DNA of 28,411 bases. Source: Sphingobacteriaceae bacterium UBA2059 (GTDB taxonomy: Bacteria > Bacteroidota > Bacteroidia > Sphingobacteriales > Sphingobacteriaceae). The position numbers and the translations under genes are program-made. Under the pieces are notes generated by a model that did not search any database, was not told the origin of the DNA, and saw only the letters and a list, made by a program, of their open reading frames with translations. How positions within the stretch are numbered: the first letter of the stretch is position 1; the number at the start of each line of letters is the position of its first letter. Where the stretch lies: the NCBI GenBank assembly GCA_002332615.1, contig DDAL01000024.1, positions 1 to 28,411 on the forward strand, given 5' to 3'. This document shows positions 1 to 7,490 of this stretch, one piece after another.

Positions 1-80
1 ATAGAAAAATAACCTAATATAAACGTGGGGATAGAAGATTATTGAGGTCATACGAAAGCTGTTTCCTCCTTCTTTTACTA

Positions 81-725
81 TTATCTTCCGGTTAATTCGT
101 CCAGCTTATTTCTTTCATCCTGTAATTCTCTCGCAAGTTTCTTTTCCTTCTCGTTCGCTTTAACTTTATAGCTTTGAAATTCAGAAGACAGCTCATCATA
201 CAATTCGGTACGGTATTTAGCTTCCCTCTTATAAGCGCCTATACGGAAAGACTGAATTGCCAGTGCGATGCCTAGCAGCAAAACAGCGCCCCACATGAAC
301 AAGTTGTAGCTTGTCTTACTTACCGGCATGCCCAGAAAGGATATCTGGCTGATCATAGCTTCGGATTTTTTTACCTCTTCCATTTTGAAAGTCAGGCTAT
401 CCTCCATTTGCTTAATAGAACTATTACTTGCAGAGACTTTTCTTTCAGCAGCAATGCGGCGGTTCCTTTCAGCCCTAAGAGTGTCATTTGTGTTTTTCCA
501 CAAAGCACTTAAGCGGCTTGGATTGATCATTTTGTATGCTCCTATATTGCGCGACCTTCTAAGCATGTCACTATATTGCCCGTTAAGTGAAGGATCCGTT
601 ACTTCAGGCAACTTTTTATACGAAGTTGTTTTTTTTAAGAGTACGCTATCCTGGGCAAGCAAAAAATTGGCTGTTCCTGATCCCAGGAATACAAGTAACA
701 AGCAAAGCAGGGAGTATAGTTTCAT
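81..725 (-). CDS. Hypothetical coiled-coil protein with signal peptide and one membrane segment
   Basis: I do not recognise this 214-residue protein. It begins with a hydrophobic export signal (about residues 3-24, ending LLAQ). A charged region rich in Lys, Arg, Glu and Ser follows (about 30-125) with heptad-like stretches. One clear membrane segment lies at about 140-158 (LFMWGAVLLLGIALAIQ), and a strongly charged C-terminal coiled coil runs from about 165 to 214. The likely topology is an exported domain, one membrane pass and a cytoplasmic coil, if the first segment is a cleaved signal. The ATG at 725 directly precedes the signal-like sequence. It stands alone and is divergent from the dehydrogenase gene at 810. 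Its role is unknown; an envelope or scaffold function is only a guess. Confidence 0.7.
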   Translation of the reverse strand: MKLYSLLCLLLVFLGSGTANFLLAQDSVLLKKTTSYKKLPEVTDPSLNGQYSDMLRRSRNIGAYKMINPSRLSALWKNTNDTLRAERNRRIAAERKVSASNSSIKQMEDSLTFKMEEVKKSEAMISQISFLGMPVSKTSYNLFMWGAVLLLGIALAIQSFRIGAYKREAKYRTELYDELSSEFQSYKVKANEKEKKLARELQDERNKLDELTGR

Positions 726-809
726 AAATAGTCTGTATTATCAGAACAAGTATAACAACTTATAAGGGTATAAAAAAAGCGAATGTAAATCAATACATAT
801 ATTTACGCC

Positions 810-2066
810 ATGAACATAGGAATTATAGGCCTCGGAGATATGGGGTCACTATGTGCCCGCCAATGGGCATCTAAAGGTTACCAGGTCATTGCATCCGACC
901 TGCCGGAGCGTTTCGAGGAGCTTGAAGCTCAATTTCACGGAACAGGAATAACTGTATACCGGGACAGTAAATTTGTTGCAAAGAAGGCAGATTTCCTGCT
1001 GTATTCAGTTGAGGCAATCAATATTAGCAGAGTTGTTGAGCAAACAGCGCCTTTTATAAGACCCCGAACCATTGTTTCGGGTCAAACCTCCGTAAAGCAT
1101 CCTGAAATAGAAGCTTTCGAAGCTCACCTGCCATCTTCAGTGTATATATGTACATGCCATTCCCTGCATGGTCCTGCTTTTTCAACGGTGGGTCAGAAAC
1201 TTGCGGTAGTGCCTCATCGCATACCAGCGGATGTATATATCAAAGCTATGCAGGTATACGAAGCACTCGGTTCAGATATAATTGAAATGGAAAGCTATAC
1301 TGCTCACGATATGATTATGGCCGATACCCAGGCTGTAACCCATATGGGCTTTGAAAGTATGGGTACAGCCTGGACCAACGCAGGCTTTTACCCTTGGGAT
1401 AACGGCGCTTATTCAACCGGAATAGATAATGTGAAAATTCTTACCACCCTTAGGATATTCAGTTATAAAGCCCACATTTACGCAGGGTTGGCCTTGATGA
1501 ACCCTTTAGCCCAAAAGCAGGTAAGGCAGTACGCCCAGTCGGAGTCAGAACTGTTTAAAATGATGATTTGTGAGCAGGAAAATGAATTTAAGAAGCGCAT
1601 TCACAGCGCAGCTCAGTTCGTGTTTCATGGCGACCACGATTTCATTACACTGGACGACGATGTTATGAGCGAATTTAAACTAACTGATGGCCCGTCTTAT
1701 TACCGGCCAAATTCCCACCTGAGCATATTGGCCATGGTAGATGCCTGGAGCCAGCTGGGAGTAAACCCCTACCATAACATGGTTTGCCAAACGCCTCCGT
1801 TCAAATTACGACTGGGGATAGCTGAATATCTCTTTAAAGATGAAGCCTTGCTAAATGAAACCATTGAAACCGCTTTGTATGATAAGAGCATAAGAGCAGA
1901 CGATCTGGAGTTTCATTCGGCAGTGAGGGAGTGGGCATCCATAATAGGCTATGGTGATATGAACGGGTATCTAACTCACTTTCAACAGGTGAAAGATTTT
2001 TTTGCCGACAGGCTGGAATATGGAGCTAATCAAAGCAAGATACTTATAGACAAACTGAACACCTGA
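810..2066 (+). CDS. tyrA: Prephenate dehydrogenase, fungal TYR1-like
   Basis: This 418-residue protein is predicted to convert prephenate to 4-hydroxyphenylpyruvate with NAD(P)+, the last committed step toward tyrosine. The N-terminus is a Rossmann fold with the glycine motif GLGDMG (residues 7-12) and an Asp at residue 30 at the end of the second strand, which favours NAD+. Further TyrA-family marks are SVEA near 70, GQTS near 92, HSLHGP near 120 and ADTQAVTH near 170. The C-terminal half carries PNSHLSILAMVDAW and QLGVNPYHNMVC. From memory these blocks follow Saccharomyces TYR1 more closely than the shorter (about 280-370 residue) bacterial TyrA. No other aromatic pathway gene is nearby. 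A near-consensus -7 box (TATATTTA, 798-805) lies four bases before the ATG, so the transcript may have almost no leader. Confidence 0.85.
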   Translation: MNIGIIGLGDMGSLCARQWASKGYQVIASDLPERFEELEAQFHGTGITVYRDSKFVAKKADFLLYSVEAINISRVVEQTAPFIRPRTIVSGQTSVKHPEIEAFEAHLPSSVYICTCHSLHGPAFSTVGQKLAVVPHRIPADVYIKAMQVYEALGSDIIEMESYTAHDMIMADTQAVTHMGFESMGTAWTNAGFYPWDNGAYSTGIDNVKILTTLRIFSYKAHIYAGLALMNPLAQKQVRQYAQSESELFKMMICEQENEFKKRIHSAAQFVFHGDHDFITLDDDVMSEFKLTDGPSYYRPNSHLSILAMVDAWSQLGVNPYHNMVCQTPPFKLRLGIAEYLFKDEALLNETIETALYDKSIRADDLEFHSAVREWASIIGYGDMNGYLTHFQQVKDFFADRLEYGANQSKILIDKLNT

Positions 2067-2097
2067 AGAAGATGGTTCCTTAAGGAACCATCTTCTT
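2066..2097. terminator. Perfect 32-base palindrome, bidirectional terminator
   Basis: The arms AAGAAGATGGTTCC (2066-2079) and GGAACCATCTTCTT (2084-2097) flank TTAA, making a perfect palindrome. On the plus strand the second arm ends in TTCTTTT, a U-rich tail. It starts on the last base of the tyrA stop codon and encodes the last codons (KKMVP-stop) of the convergent SRPBCC gene, so it can end both transcripts. Confidence 0.8.
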
Positions 2098-2790
2098 TTC
2101 GATATAATACTTGTAATTAAGAATATCTTCTTTAATCACCGATTCAGTAATAGGATTAATCATTTTAGCAACCGCCGTTCCCAGGATGCCTGCCGGGGGA
2201 TGGTAAGTAAATACAACTTCCATACCGGTGGTATTGTTTCCAAGGTCCTTAAACTCAACTTTTCCGGTAGTGATAATTCCCGAACCTTCAACCGACTGCC
2301 ATCCTATAAGGCTGTTAGGCTCGTCTTTTACAATTTCTGCCTGCCAGCTGATAGATGGTACACTAGAGTGAAATTTAGCCACCCAGTAAGACAAGGTATC
2401 TGTTTTTTGCTCTACAGAAACCAGGTGCTTCATAAAGAGCGGGAGGTTTTCAAGCTTACGCCAGAACTGGTATGCTTCTGATACCGGTAAGTTAATTATA
2501 AACGCCTGCTTTACGCTCATTGCTTTTCCAATTGTCAGGTTCTTTCCAGCCTGGATCAGGGAGGGCAGCTTACCGGTAACAGCCTGAGTAATTAAGGCAC
2601 TGCCTGCCAGAAGTTTGGAAAGACCCGCAACAGGTTTTCTTCTAAAGGTCTTAAACCCGGTTATAAAAAGATACGTACCGGCAGCAGCCGAAAAAGCCCT
2701 TTCGGCCACAAAAATCTTATTTTCTATCGTATCACTTCCTAAAGTATACGTTTTACCCTCGTCAACAAGTTTTGGATATACTAAAGCCAT
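2080..2790 (-). CDS. SRPBCC (START/polyketide cyclase-like) family protein
   Basis: This 236-residue protein has two parts. Residues about 28-70 are moderately hydrophobic and Gly/Ala-rich (FSAAAGTYLFITGFKTFRR, LSKLLAGSALITQAVTGK), like the membrane-associated N-terminal part seen in some Bacteroidota SRPBCC proteins. From about residue 92 a cyclase/dehydrase-type SRPBCC domain follows: FIINLPVSEAYQFWRKLENLPLFMKHL, then a W-AKF--SVPSISWQAEIV strand pair, SLIGWQSVEGSGI, and a C-terminal helix. Such domains form a hydrophobic ligand cavity, but no catalytic residue or ligand can be named here. It converges on tyrA with 13 bp between stop codons, and its last codons lie inside the shared palindromic terminator. 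The start is the ATG at 2790. Confidence 0.75.
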   Translation of the reverse strand: MALVYPKLVDEGKTYTLGSDTIENKIFVAERAFSAAAGTYLFITGFKTFRRKPVAGLSKLLAGSALITQAVTGKLPSLIQAGKNLTIGKAMSVKQAFIINLPVSEAYQFWRKLENLPLFMKHLVSVEQKTDTLSYWVAKFHSSVPSISWQAEIVKDEPNSLIGWQSVEGSGIITTGKVEFKDLGNNTTGMEVVFTYHPPAGILGTAVAKMINPITESVIKEDILNYKYYIEKKMVP

Positions 2791-2920
2791 AATTGTACAA
2801 TCTTTAATTAAATAGTAACGCCTGCGATTTAATAGTGTTTTATCTTAAAGTTTTTCAAAGCGCTAAAATACAGTAATTGCCCCCATGGGAGTATAGAATT
2901 AATAGCTTCTTAATTATTCT

Positions 2921-2928
2921 TATCTTTG
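2921..2928 (+). promoter_or_regulatory. Bacteroidota -7 promoter box upstream of the GT83 gene
   Basis: TATCTTTG matches the TAnnTTTG -7 consensus of the Bacteroidota primary sigma factor. It lies 23 bases before the ATG at 2952 and inside the longer TTG-started reading frame, which supports 2952 as the true start. No clear TTTG -33 element is seen at the expected spacing. Confidence 0.5.
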
Positions 2929-2951
2929 CCGCTTTAAAGCTTTATTTGCTT

Positions 2952-4634
2952 ATGGATGATAAGCCGTCGAACGATGCCAGGTTAACCGGCGTCTTCTATC
3001 TGCTACTTGCTTTTGTTTATATTTATGGTCTGTTCATCCCTTTGATGGATAACGATTCGGCCCATCATGCAACCATTGCCCTTAACATGCATAGGACCGG
3101 CAATTATGCCTTCCTTATCGATCTTGGATTGCCTTACCTCGATAAGCCGCATCTTTTATTCTGGCTTGCTGCTGCAACTTATAAGCTTCTTGGAGTAACC
3201 ACACTTGCTTACAAGTTGCCATCATTCCTATTCTCTCTCCTTGCTATTTATTCAACATACAGGCTGGGTACGCTTCTTTATAGCAGGGCCGTAGGAAAAT
3301 TATCAGCACTCGTACTCAGTACATCCTGTGCTTTTATGCTCGCCAATAACGACGTGCGCATGGAAGCACTCCTGACAGGCTCGATTATATTGTCTATATG
3401 GCAATTATGTGAATATGTACAAACCAAACGCACCTCTGCTCTGGTCATTGCTGCCTTGGGCCTTGCGCTGGGCTTTTCAACAAAAGGCCTCATCGGCGTA
3501 GTGATACCTGCTGTCACCCTGTTCGTACACTTGCTTTATACCCGAAACCGGAAAATGATTTTCCACGTGAAATGGCTATTGCTCATTTTATTGTTTGCTC
3601 TGTTCATCAGCCCCGTAGTCTATTCATATTATCTGCAATACGATCTTCACCCCGAAACAGTGGTAAGAGGAAAGTCGGGCATCTCGGGCGTAAAATTTAT
3701 ACTTTGGAGCCAGAACTTAGACCGAATGAGCGGCGCCAGCCATGGCAAGCTCTCTCAGGATCCTCTCTTCTTTTTTCACTCTTTGCTATGGGCCTTTCTT
3801 CCCTGGAGCTTACTGGCGTATGCATCTATGGCAAGCCGTTTGAAGCGTTTAGTGAAAACAAGAGCTAAATCACTTCCGGGGACAGAAATGATCACTGCAG
3901 GCGGCGTTATCTTTTTTCTGATCTTTTTTTCCTTTTCTAATTTTAAACTCCCTCATTACTTAAACTGTCTTTTCCCGCTGCTGTCCATACTTGTGGCAGC
4001 TTACATGTATGAACAGAAGGAAAACATAAAGGCCCTTAAAACCATTGCCTGGGTACAGTTTGTTTCCGTTACGCTCCTTGTGCTTGTAGCCGTCGAACTA
4101 AACGGCTATGCGTTTCCCGTAAAGCATGCATGGGTATTGCTTCTTTTGCTTGTACTCACCGGTGTTTTTATTTTCACAGCCGTTTTAAAGCAGCCGCTGT
4201 TTTCAAAATATATCAGCTTTACCCTTAGCGGCGCCATCCTGATATACGCCTCCCTGAATATAAACTTTTACCCCCAGCTGCTTACTTACCAGGCAGGTAA
4301 TGAGCTCGCGTTCAAATCTTCTTCGCAAAAGATCAACCCTGCTAGCGTATATTTTTACCTTCAGGAAGATTACAGCTTTTCGTACGATTTTTATACCGCC
4401 TACATTCACACAGACATAAGCCTCGACGAAATAAAAGAAAAAAGAGCGGCGGGTAAGCCCGTTTGGGTTTATACCACACAGAAGGGTCATGATACACTTA
4501 CAAAAAATAATATACGCTTAGGTAAGATATACAGTAACAACGATTACCGCGTTTCCCGGCTAAAGCCTGCTTTTGTCAATCCGCAAACCCGCCAAAGTAC
4601 TCTTACTACAACTTACCTCATTCAAATACGTTAA
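2952..4634 (+). CDS. ArnT/RgtA-like GT83 membrane glycosyltransferase
   Basis: This integral membrane protein of 560 residues has about a dozen hydrophobic segments and a soluble C-terminal domain (about 440-560). The first periplasmic loop carries LMDNDSAHHATIALNMHRTG and, after it, LPYLDKPHLLFWLAAATYKLLG, the pattern of ArnT and other GT-C enzymes in which acidic residues after helix 1 and the DKP motif bind metal and the lipid-phosphate sugar. NNDVRMEALL matches the next conserved acidic loop. GT83 enzymes move a sugar from undecaprenyl phosphate to lipid A or core LPS at the periplasmic face. A TTG start at 2877 would add 25 residues, but the ATG at 2952 follows a good -7 box and gives a normal N-terminus. 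The GT2 gene begins 2 bp after its stop, so they are probably one operon. Confidence 0.85.
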   Translation: MDDKPSNDARLTGVFYLLLAFVYIYGLFIPLMDNDSAHHATIALNMHRTGNYAFLIDLGLPYLDKPHLLFWLAAATYKLLGVTTLAYKLPSFLFSLLAIYSTYRLGTLLYSRAVGKLSALVLSTSCAFMLANNDVRMEALLTGSIILSIWQLCEYVQTKRTSALVIAALGLALGFSTKGLIGVVIPAVTLFVHLLYTRNRKMIFHVKWLLLILLFALFISPVVYSYYLQYDLHPETVVRGKSGISGVKFILWSQNLDRMSGASHGKLSQDPLFFFHSLLWAFLPWSLLAYASMASRLKRLVKTRAKSLPGTEMITAGGVIFFLIFFSFSNFKLPHYLNCLFPLLSILVAAYMYEQKENIKALKTIAWVQFVSVTLLVLVAVELNGYAFPVKHAWVLLLLLVLTGVFIFTAVLKQPLFSKYISFTLSGAILIYASLNINFYPQLLTYQAGNELAFKSSSQKINPASVYFYLQEDYSFSYDFYTAYIHTDISLDEIKEKRAAGKPVWVYTTQKGHDTLTKNNIRLGKIYSNNDYRVSRLKPAFVNPQTRQSTLTTTYLIQIR

Positions 4635-4636
4635 TA

Positions 4637-5593
4637 ATGAAAGATCTATCGGTGGTAATAACCGTGCTCAATGAAAGAGAAAATATATTTCCTCTTATTG
4701 ATGCCATACATAAAGCCTTACAAGGGCTTGACTATGAGGTTGTATTTGTTGACGACGGATCGACAGACGGTACTCAGAAAGAAATACGCAAGTACCTCGA
4801 CGATCATATCGTCCTGGTCGAACTGCGCAGGAATTACGGTCAGAGCACCGCTATGACCGCCGGAATAGACCATGCCAGGGGAAGGTATATAGCGCTGCTT
4901 GACGGCGATTTGCAAAACGACCCGTCCGACATCCCTATGATGCTCGAAAAAATGATTGACGAAGATTGGGACGTTGTGGCCGGCTACCGCAAAGACCGCA
5001 AAGATGGCGCCTTGCTAAGGAAGCTGCCTTCCAATATAGCCAATGCGCTTATACGCCGCATGACCGGTGTCTATATTAAGGATTATGGCTGCACGCTTAA
5101 AGTGTTTAAGCGCGAGATAGCCGAAGATCTGGGCATATACGGAGAGCTGCACCGCTTTATACCTGTACTGGCAAAGCTGCAGGGAGCCAACATTACGCAG
5201 GTAGATGTAAAGCACCATGCCCGCATGCATGGACAATCCAAGTATGGTCTCAACCGCACGTTTAAGGTCATGGCCGACCTCATTACCATGGTGTTTTTTC
5301 GAAAGTATATTCAAAAACCCATGCACCTGTTTGGAACGCTTGGTTTTGTATCCTTTGCGCTGGGTTTGCTTATTAATATATATCTCCTCATCCTGAAACT
5401 TGGCGGAACCGATATAGGAGGAAAACCTCTGCTTATTCTCGGGCTCATACTTTTATTAGGAGGTATACAGCTTATTACCATCGGTATTTTAGCTGAAATA
5501 AGCATCCGTACCTATTTTGAAGGCACCAATAGAAAAACATATCAGGTTAGACGCATATTTGATGGACAGAAAGAAAATCTGGAACATAACTAA
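4637..5593 (+). CDS. ArnC/RgtE-like GT2 polyprenyl-phosphate glycosyltransferase
   Basis: This 318-residue GT-A enzyme is predicted to load a sugar from a nucleotide donor onto undecaprenyl phosphate on the cytoplasmic face, making the donor for the GT83 enzyme encoded just before it. VVITVLNERENI opens the fold, VDDGSTDGT (38-46) contacts the nucleotide, LDGDLQNDP (88-96) holds the DxD metal site, and DYGCTLKVFKREI (149-161) with HRFIPVL matches the acceptor region of the DPM1/ArnC group. Two C-terminal membrane helices (about 231-253 and 263-290) are typical of ArnC, RgtE and GtrB. The sugar cannot be read from sequence alone. The ATG lies 2 bp after the previous stop, and its last 32 bases overlap the next gene. 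Confidence 0.88.
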   Translation: MKDLSVVITVLNERENIFPLIDAIHKALQGLDYEVVFVDDGSTDGTQKEIRKYLDDHIVLVELRRNYGQSTAMTAGIDHARGRYIALLDGDLQNDPSDIPMMLEKMIDEDWDVVAGYRKDRKDGALLRKLPSNIANALIRRMTGVYIKDYGCTLKVFKREIAEDLGIYGELHRFIPVLAKLQGANITQVDVKHHARMHGQSKYGLNRTFKVMADLITMVFFRKYIQKPMHLFGTLGFVSFALGLLINIYLLILKLGGTDIGGKPLLILGLILLLGGIQLITIGILAEISIRTYFEGTNRKTYQVRRIFDGQKENLEHN

Positions 5594-6500
5594 AGTTCTT
5601 CTTAAGGTACTGGTTACCGTAGTGCTTATCTATTATGTCTTCCAAAAGATAGATGTAAACGAAGTAAAGAAGCTTTTCCTCGCCAGCCACATAGGATATA
5701 TAGTTTTAGCCTTTCTGCTTTATTTCCTGTCGCAGGTAGCCTCATCGTGGAGGCTGAAGTCTTTTCTGAATAACATAGGGCTTAACCTGAAATTCGGCTT
5801 CAACTTCCGGCTTTATCTTCTGGGTATGTTTTACAATGTATTCCTTCCCGGAGGTATAGGAGGAGACGGGTATAAGGTGTACCTGCTCAGACGCAAGTTT
5901 AAGCTGCCCACCAAGAACATTCTGCTTGCCTTGTTCTTCGACCGCCTCAGCGGGCTGTGGGCTATAGGGTTTATAGGCGTTCTGCTCATCATCTTTATAC
6001 CAAAGATTGATATTCCGCTCACCTGGCCTTTAATAGCGCTTGTTGCCGGTACCTCGGTGTACTTTATCATCCTGAGGAAGTTTTTTAAGGAATATACAGG
6101 CAATTTTTTTATAACCCATTTTAAGGCAGGCCTGGTACAGTCCCTGCAAATACTGGCGGTTATTTGCATCTTACTCTCACAGGACTTCGATGGAAAGTTT
6201 GCTCCCTACCTGTTCAGCTTTCTAATGTCGTCTATCATCGGCATTATCAACGTAGGTATCGCCGGCCTGGGCGTAAAAGATGTATTCATGGCCCATGCAG
6301 CCGACGTGTTCGACATACAGGCAGGCCTGGCCGTCTTTATAAGCTTTACATTCTGGTTCATATCAGTAGCGGCCTCTCTGCCCGGTGTCTGGTTCGTCTA
6401 CCGATCGCGGGAGTTCGAGCCCTTACCCAATAAAGAAGAAGCAGATGCCGTTGAAAACGATATAGACGAATCTGTCAGCCTGCACGATAATAGTCTTTGA
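5562..6500 (+). CDS. LPG-synthase TM-domain (flippase-like) membrane protein
   Basis: This 312-residue polytopic protein matches the lysylphosphatidylglycerol synthase TM family (UPF0104, the MprF flippase half). Marks are SQVASSWRLKSFLNNIG near 50-65, YLLGMFYNVFLPGGIGGDGYKVYLLRRK near 85-110, ALFFDRLSGLWAIGFIG near 125 and a late GLGVKD segment. It lacks the soluble aminoacyl-transferase half, so it should not make LPG. In glycolipid gene sets such proteins are thought to flip or help transfer lipid-linked sugars, which fits the two glycosyltransferase genes before it. The ATG at 5562 (MDRKKIW) is preferred over an upstream TTG at 5517, giving a 32-bp overlap with the GT2 gene. Its 3' end overlaps the convergent epimerase gene by 26 bp. 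Confidence 0.82.
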   Translation: MDRKKIWNITKVLLKVLVTVVLIYYVFQKIDVNEVKKLFLASHIGYIVLAFLLYFLSQVASSWRLKSFLNNIGLNLKFGFNFRLYLLGMFYNVFLPGGIGGDGYKVYLLRRKFKLPTKNILLALFFDRLSGLWAIGFIGVLLIIFIPKIDIPLTWPLIALVAGTSVYFIILRKFFKEYTGNFFITHFKAGLVQSLQILAVICILLSQDFDGKFAPYLFSFLMSSIIGIINVGIAGLGVKDVFMAHAADVFDIQAGLAVFISFTFWFISVAASLPGVWFVYRSREFEPLPNKEEADAVENDIDESVSLHDNSL

Positions 6501-7428
6501 ACCAGTCATAAAAAGCAGTCAGCCCCTTGTCAAGAGGCGTCGAAGGCCTGTAGTTTAAAAGTCTTTCGGCCTTAGACACATCCGCAAAGGTGAGTGGCAC
6601 ATCCCCTGGTTGCTGAGGCTGGCGGTCAATAAGCGCTTTTTTGCCGCAGGTGCTTTCAATAGCACTTATAAGGCCTGATAAGCTTATGGTATTGTGATTG
6701 CCAATATTAATAATCTCGTAAAGCGAGTCTTTATAGTTAACAGCAGCCACAATTCCATCCACTATATCGTCCACATAGGTATAATCTCTGCCCGTACTTC
6801 CATCGCCGTAAACAGGTATAGCCGTGTGCTGGGCAATGTGCCTGAAAAACTTATGAATAGCCAGGTCAGGACGCTGGCCCGGACCATAGACCGTAAAGAA
6901 GCGAAGCGCAATAAAGCGCAATCCATACAGATGGCTGTACACATGGCCCATCATTTCTCCCGAAAGCTTAGTAGCTGCATACGGACTTATGGGCATCAAA
7001 GGCTCCGTCTCTTTCCAGGGAACCTGCTTGTTTACACCATATACGCTGCTTGAGGACGCAAAAACAAACTGTTCCACGCCATTCTGCCTGGCAAACTCAA
7101 GCAATACCTGCGTGCCCTTAACATTCACATCTTCATACAAAAGCGGATCGGCAATACTGGGCCGTACCCCCGCCTTTGCCGCCAGGTGAACAATTGTATC
7201 CGGCTTGCCTGCCTTTTCAAGATCGGCACTAGTTCTTATATCTCCTTCAATAAAGGTATAATGAGGATGAGGAGAAAATAAACCAAGGTTATATTGCTTT
7301 TGGCGGCGCGGATAAAAAGGATCAAAATTATCTATACAAGTAACTTTGTAATTGTCATTTTGCAATAGCACTTCAGTAAGCCTGCTGCCTATAAAGCCTG
7401 CTCCACCGGTAATCAGTATGTGTTTCAT
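6475..7428 (-). CDS. NAD-dependent sugar epimerase, UDP-glucuronate 4-epimerase-like
   Basis: This 317-residue extended short-chain dehydrogenase has the NAD motif GGAGFIG (8-14), Asp33 at the end of strand 2, SSSSVYG (125-131) and catalytic Tyr150-x3-Lys154 in SPYAATK. The stretch HLAAKAGVRPSIADPLLYED and the DPFYPRRQ segment after strand 2 are typical of UDP-glucuronate 4-epimerases (GAE/LpsL/CapI), which make UDP-galacturonate; a UDP-glucose/GlcNAc epimerase is less likely. The ATG at 7428 (MKHILITGG) is chosen over a GTG at 7446. It converges on the flippase-like gene, so it is not in the same transcript as the two glycosyltransferases, but it can supply their sugar nucleotide. A minus-strand -7 box lies at 7487-7480. 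Confidence 0.8.
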   Translation of the reverse strand: MKHILITGGAGFIGSRLTEVLLQNDNYKVTCIDNFDPFYPRRQKQYNLGLFSPHPHYTFIEGDIRTSADLEKAGKPDTIVHLAAKAGVRPSIADPLLYEDVNVKGTQVLLEFARQNGVEQFVFASSSSVYGVNKQVPWKETEPLMPISPYAATKLSGEMMGHVYSHLYGLRFIALRFFTVYGPGQRPDLAIHKFFRHIAQHTAIPVYGDGSTGRDYTYVDDIVDGIVAAVNYKDSLYEIINIGNHNTISLSGLISAIESTCGKKALIDRQPQQPGDVPLTFADVSKAERLLNYRPSTPLDKGLTAFYDWFKDYYRAG

Positions 7429-7462
7429 CTTAAATAAGGGTCGCACCTATAACATTTAGGCT

Positions 7463-7470
7463 TACCTTTG
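7463..7470 (+). promoter_or_regulatory. -7 box for the SDR gene
   Basis: TACCTTTG fits TAnnTTTG and lies 20 bases before the ATG at 7491. No clear -33 TTTG is visible. Confidence 0.5.
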
Positions 7471-7479
7471 CCCTTAAAA

Positions 7480-7487
7480 CAAAGATA
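7480..7487 (-). promoter_or_regulatory. -7 box for the epimerase gene
   Basis: On the minus strand this reads TATCTTTG, an exact TAnnTTTG match, 51 bases before the epimerase ATG. It faces the plus-strand box at 7463-7470, so the two start sites would lie within a few bases and fire toward each other. Confidence 0.45.
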
Positions 7488-7490
7488 CGT

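Noticed and set aside
1..51. Minus-strand frame from an ATG at 51 open to the window edge, with AAGGAGG upstream (62-73)
   Set aside because: Only 17 codons are visible, the spacing from the Shine-Dalgarno-like site is about 13 bases, and the peptide has no recognisable character.
328..765. Plus-strand frame of 145 codons opposite the coiled-coil gene
   Set aside because: It is an antisense shadow; the minus-strand frame has a proper signal peptide and membrane segment.
2877..2951. N-terminal extension of the GT83 gene from TTG at 2877
   Set aside because: It overlaps a good -7 box at 2921-2928, and the protein from the ATG at 2952 already has the complete first membrane segment.
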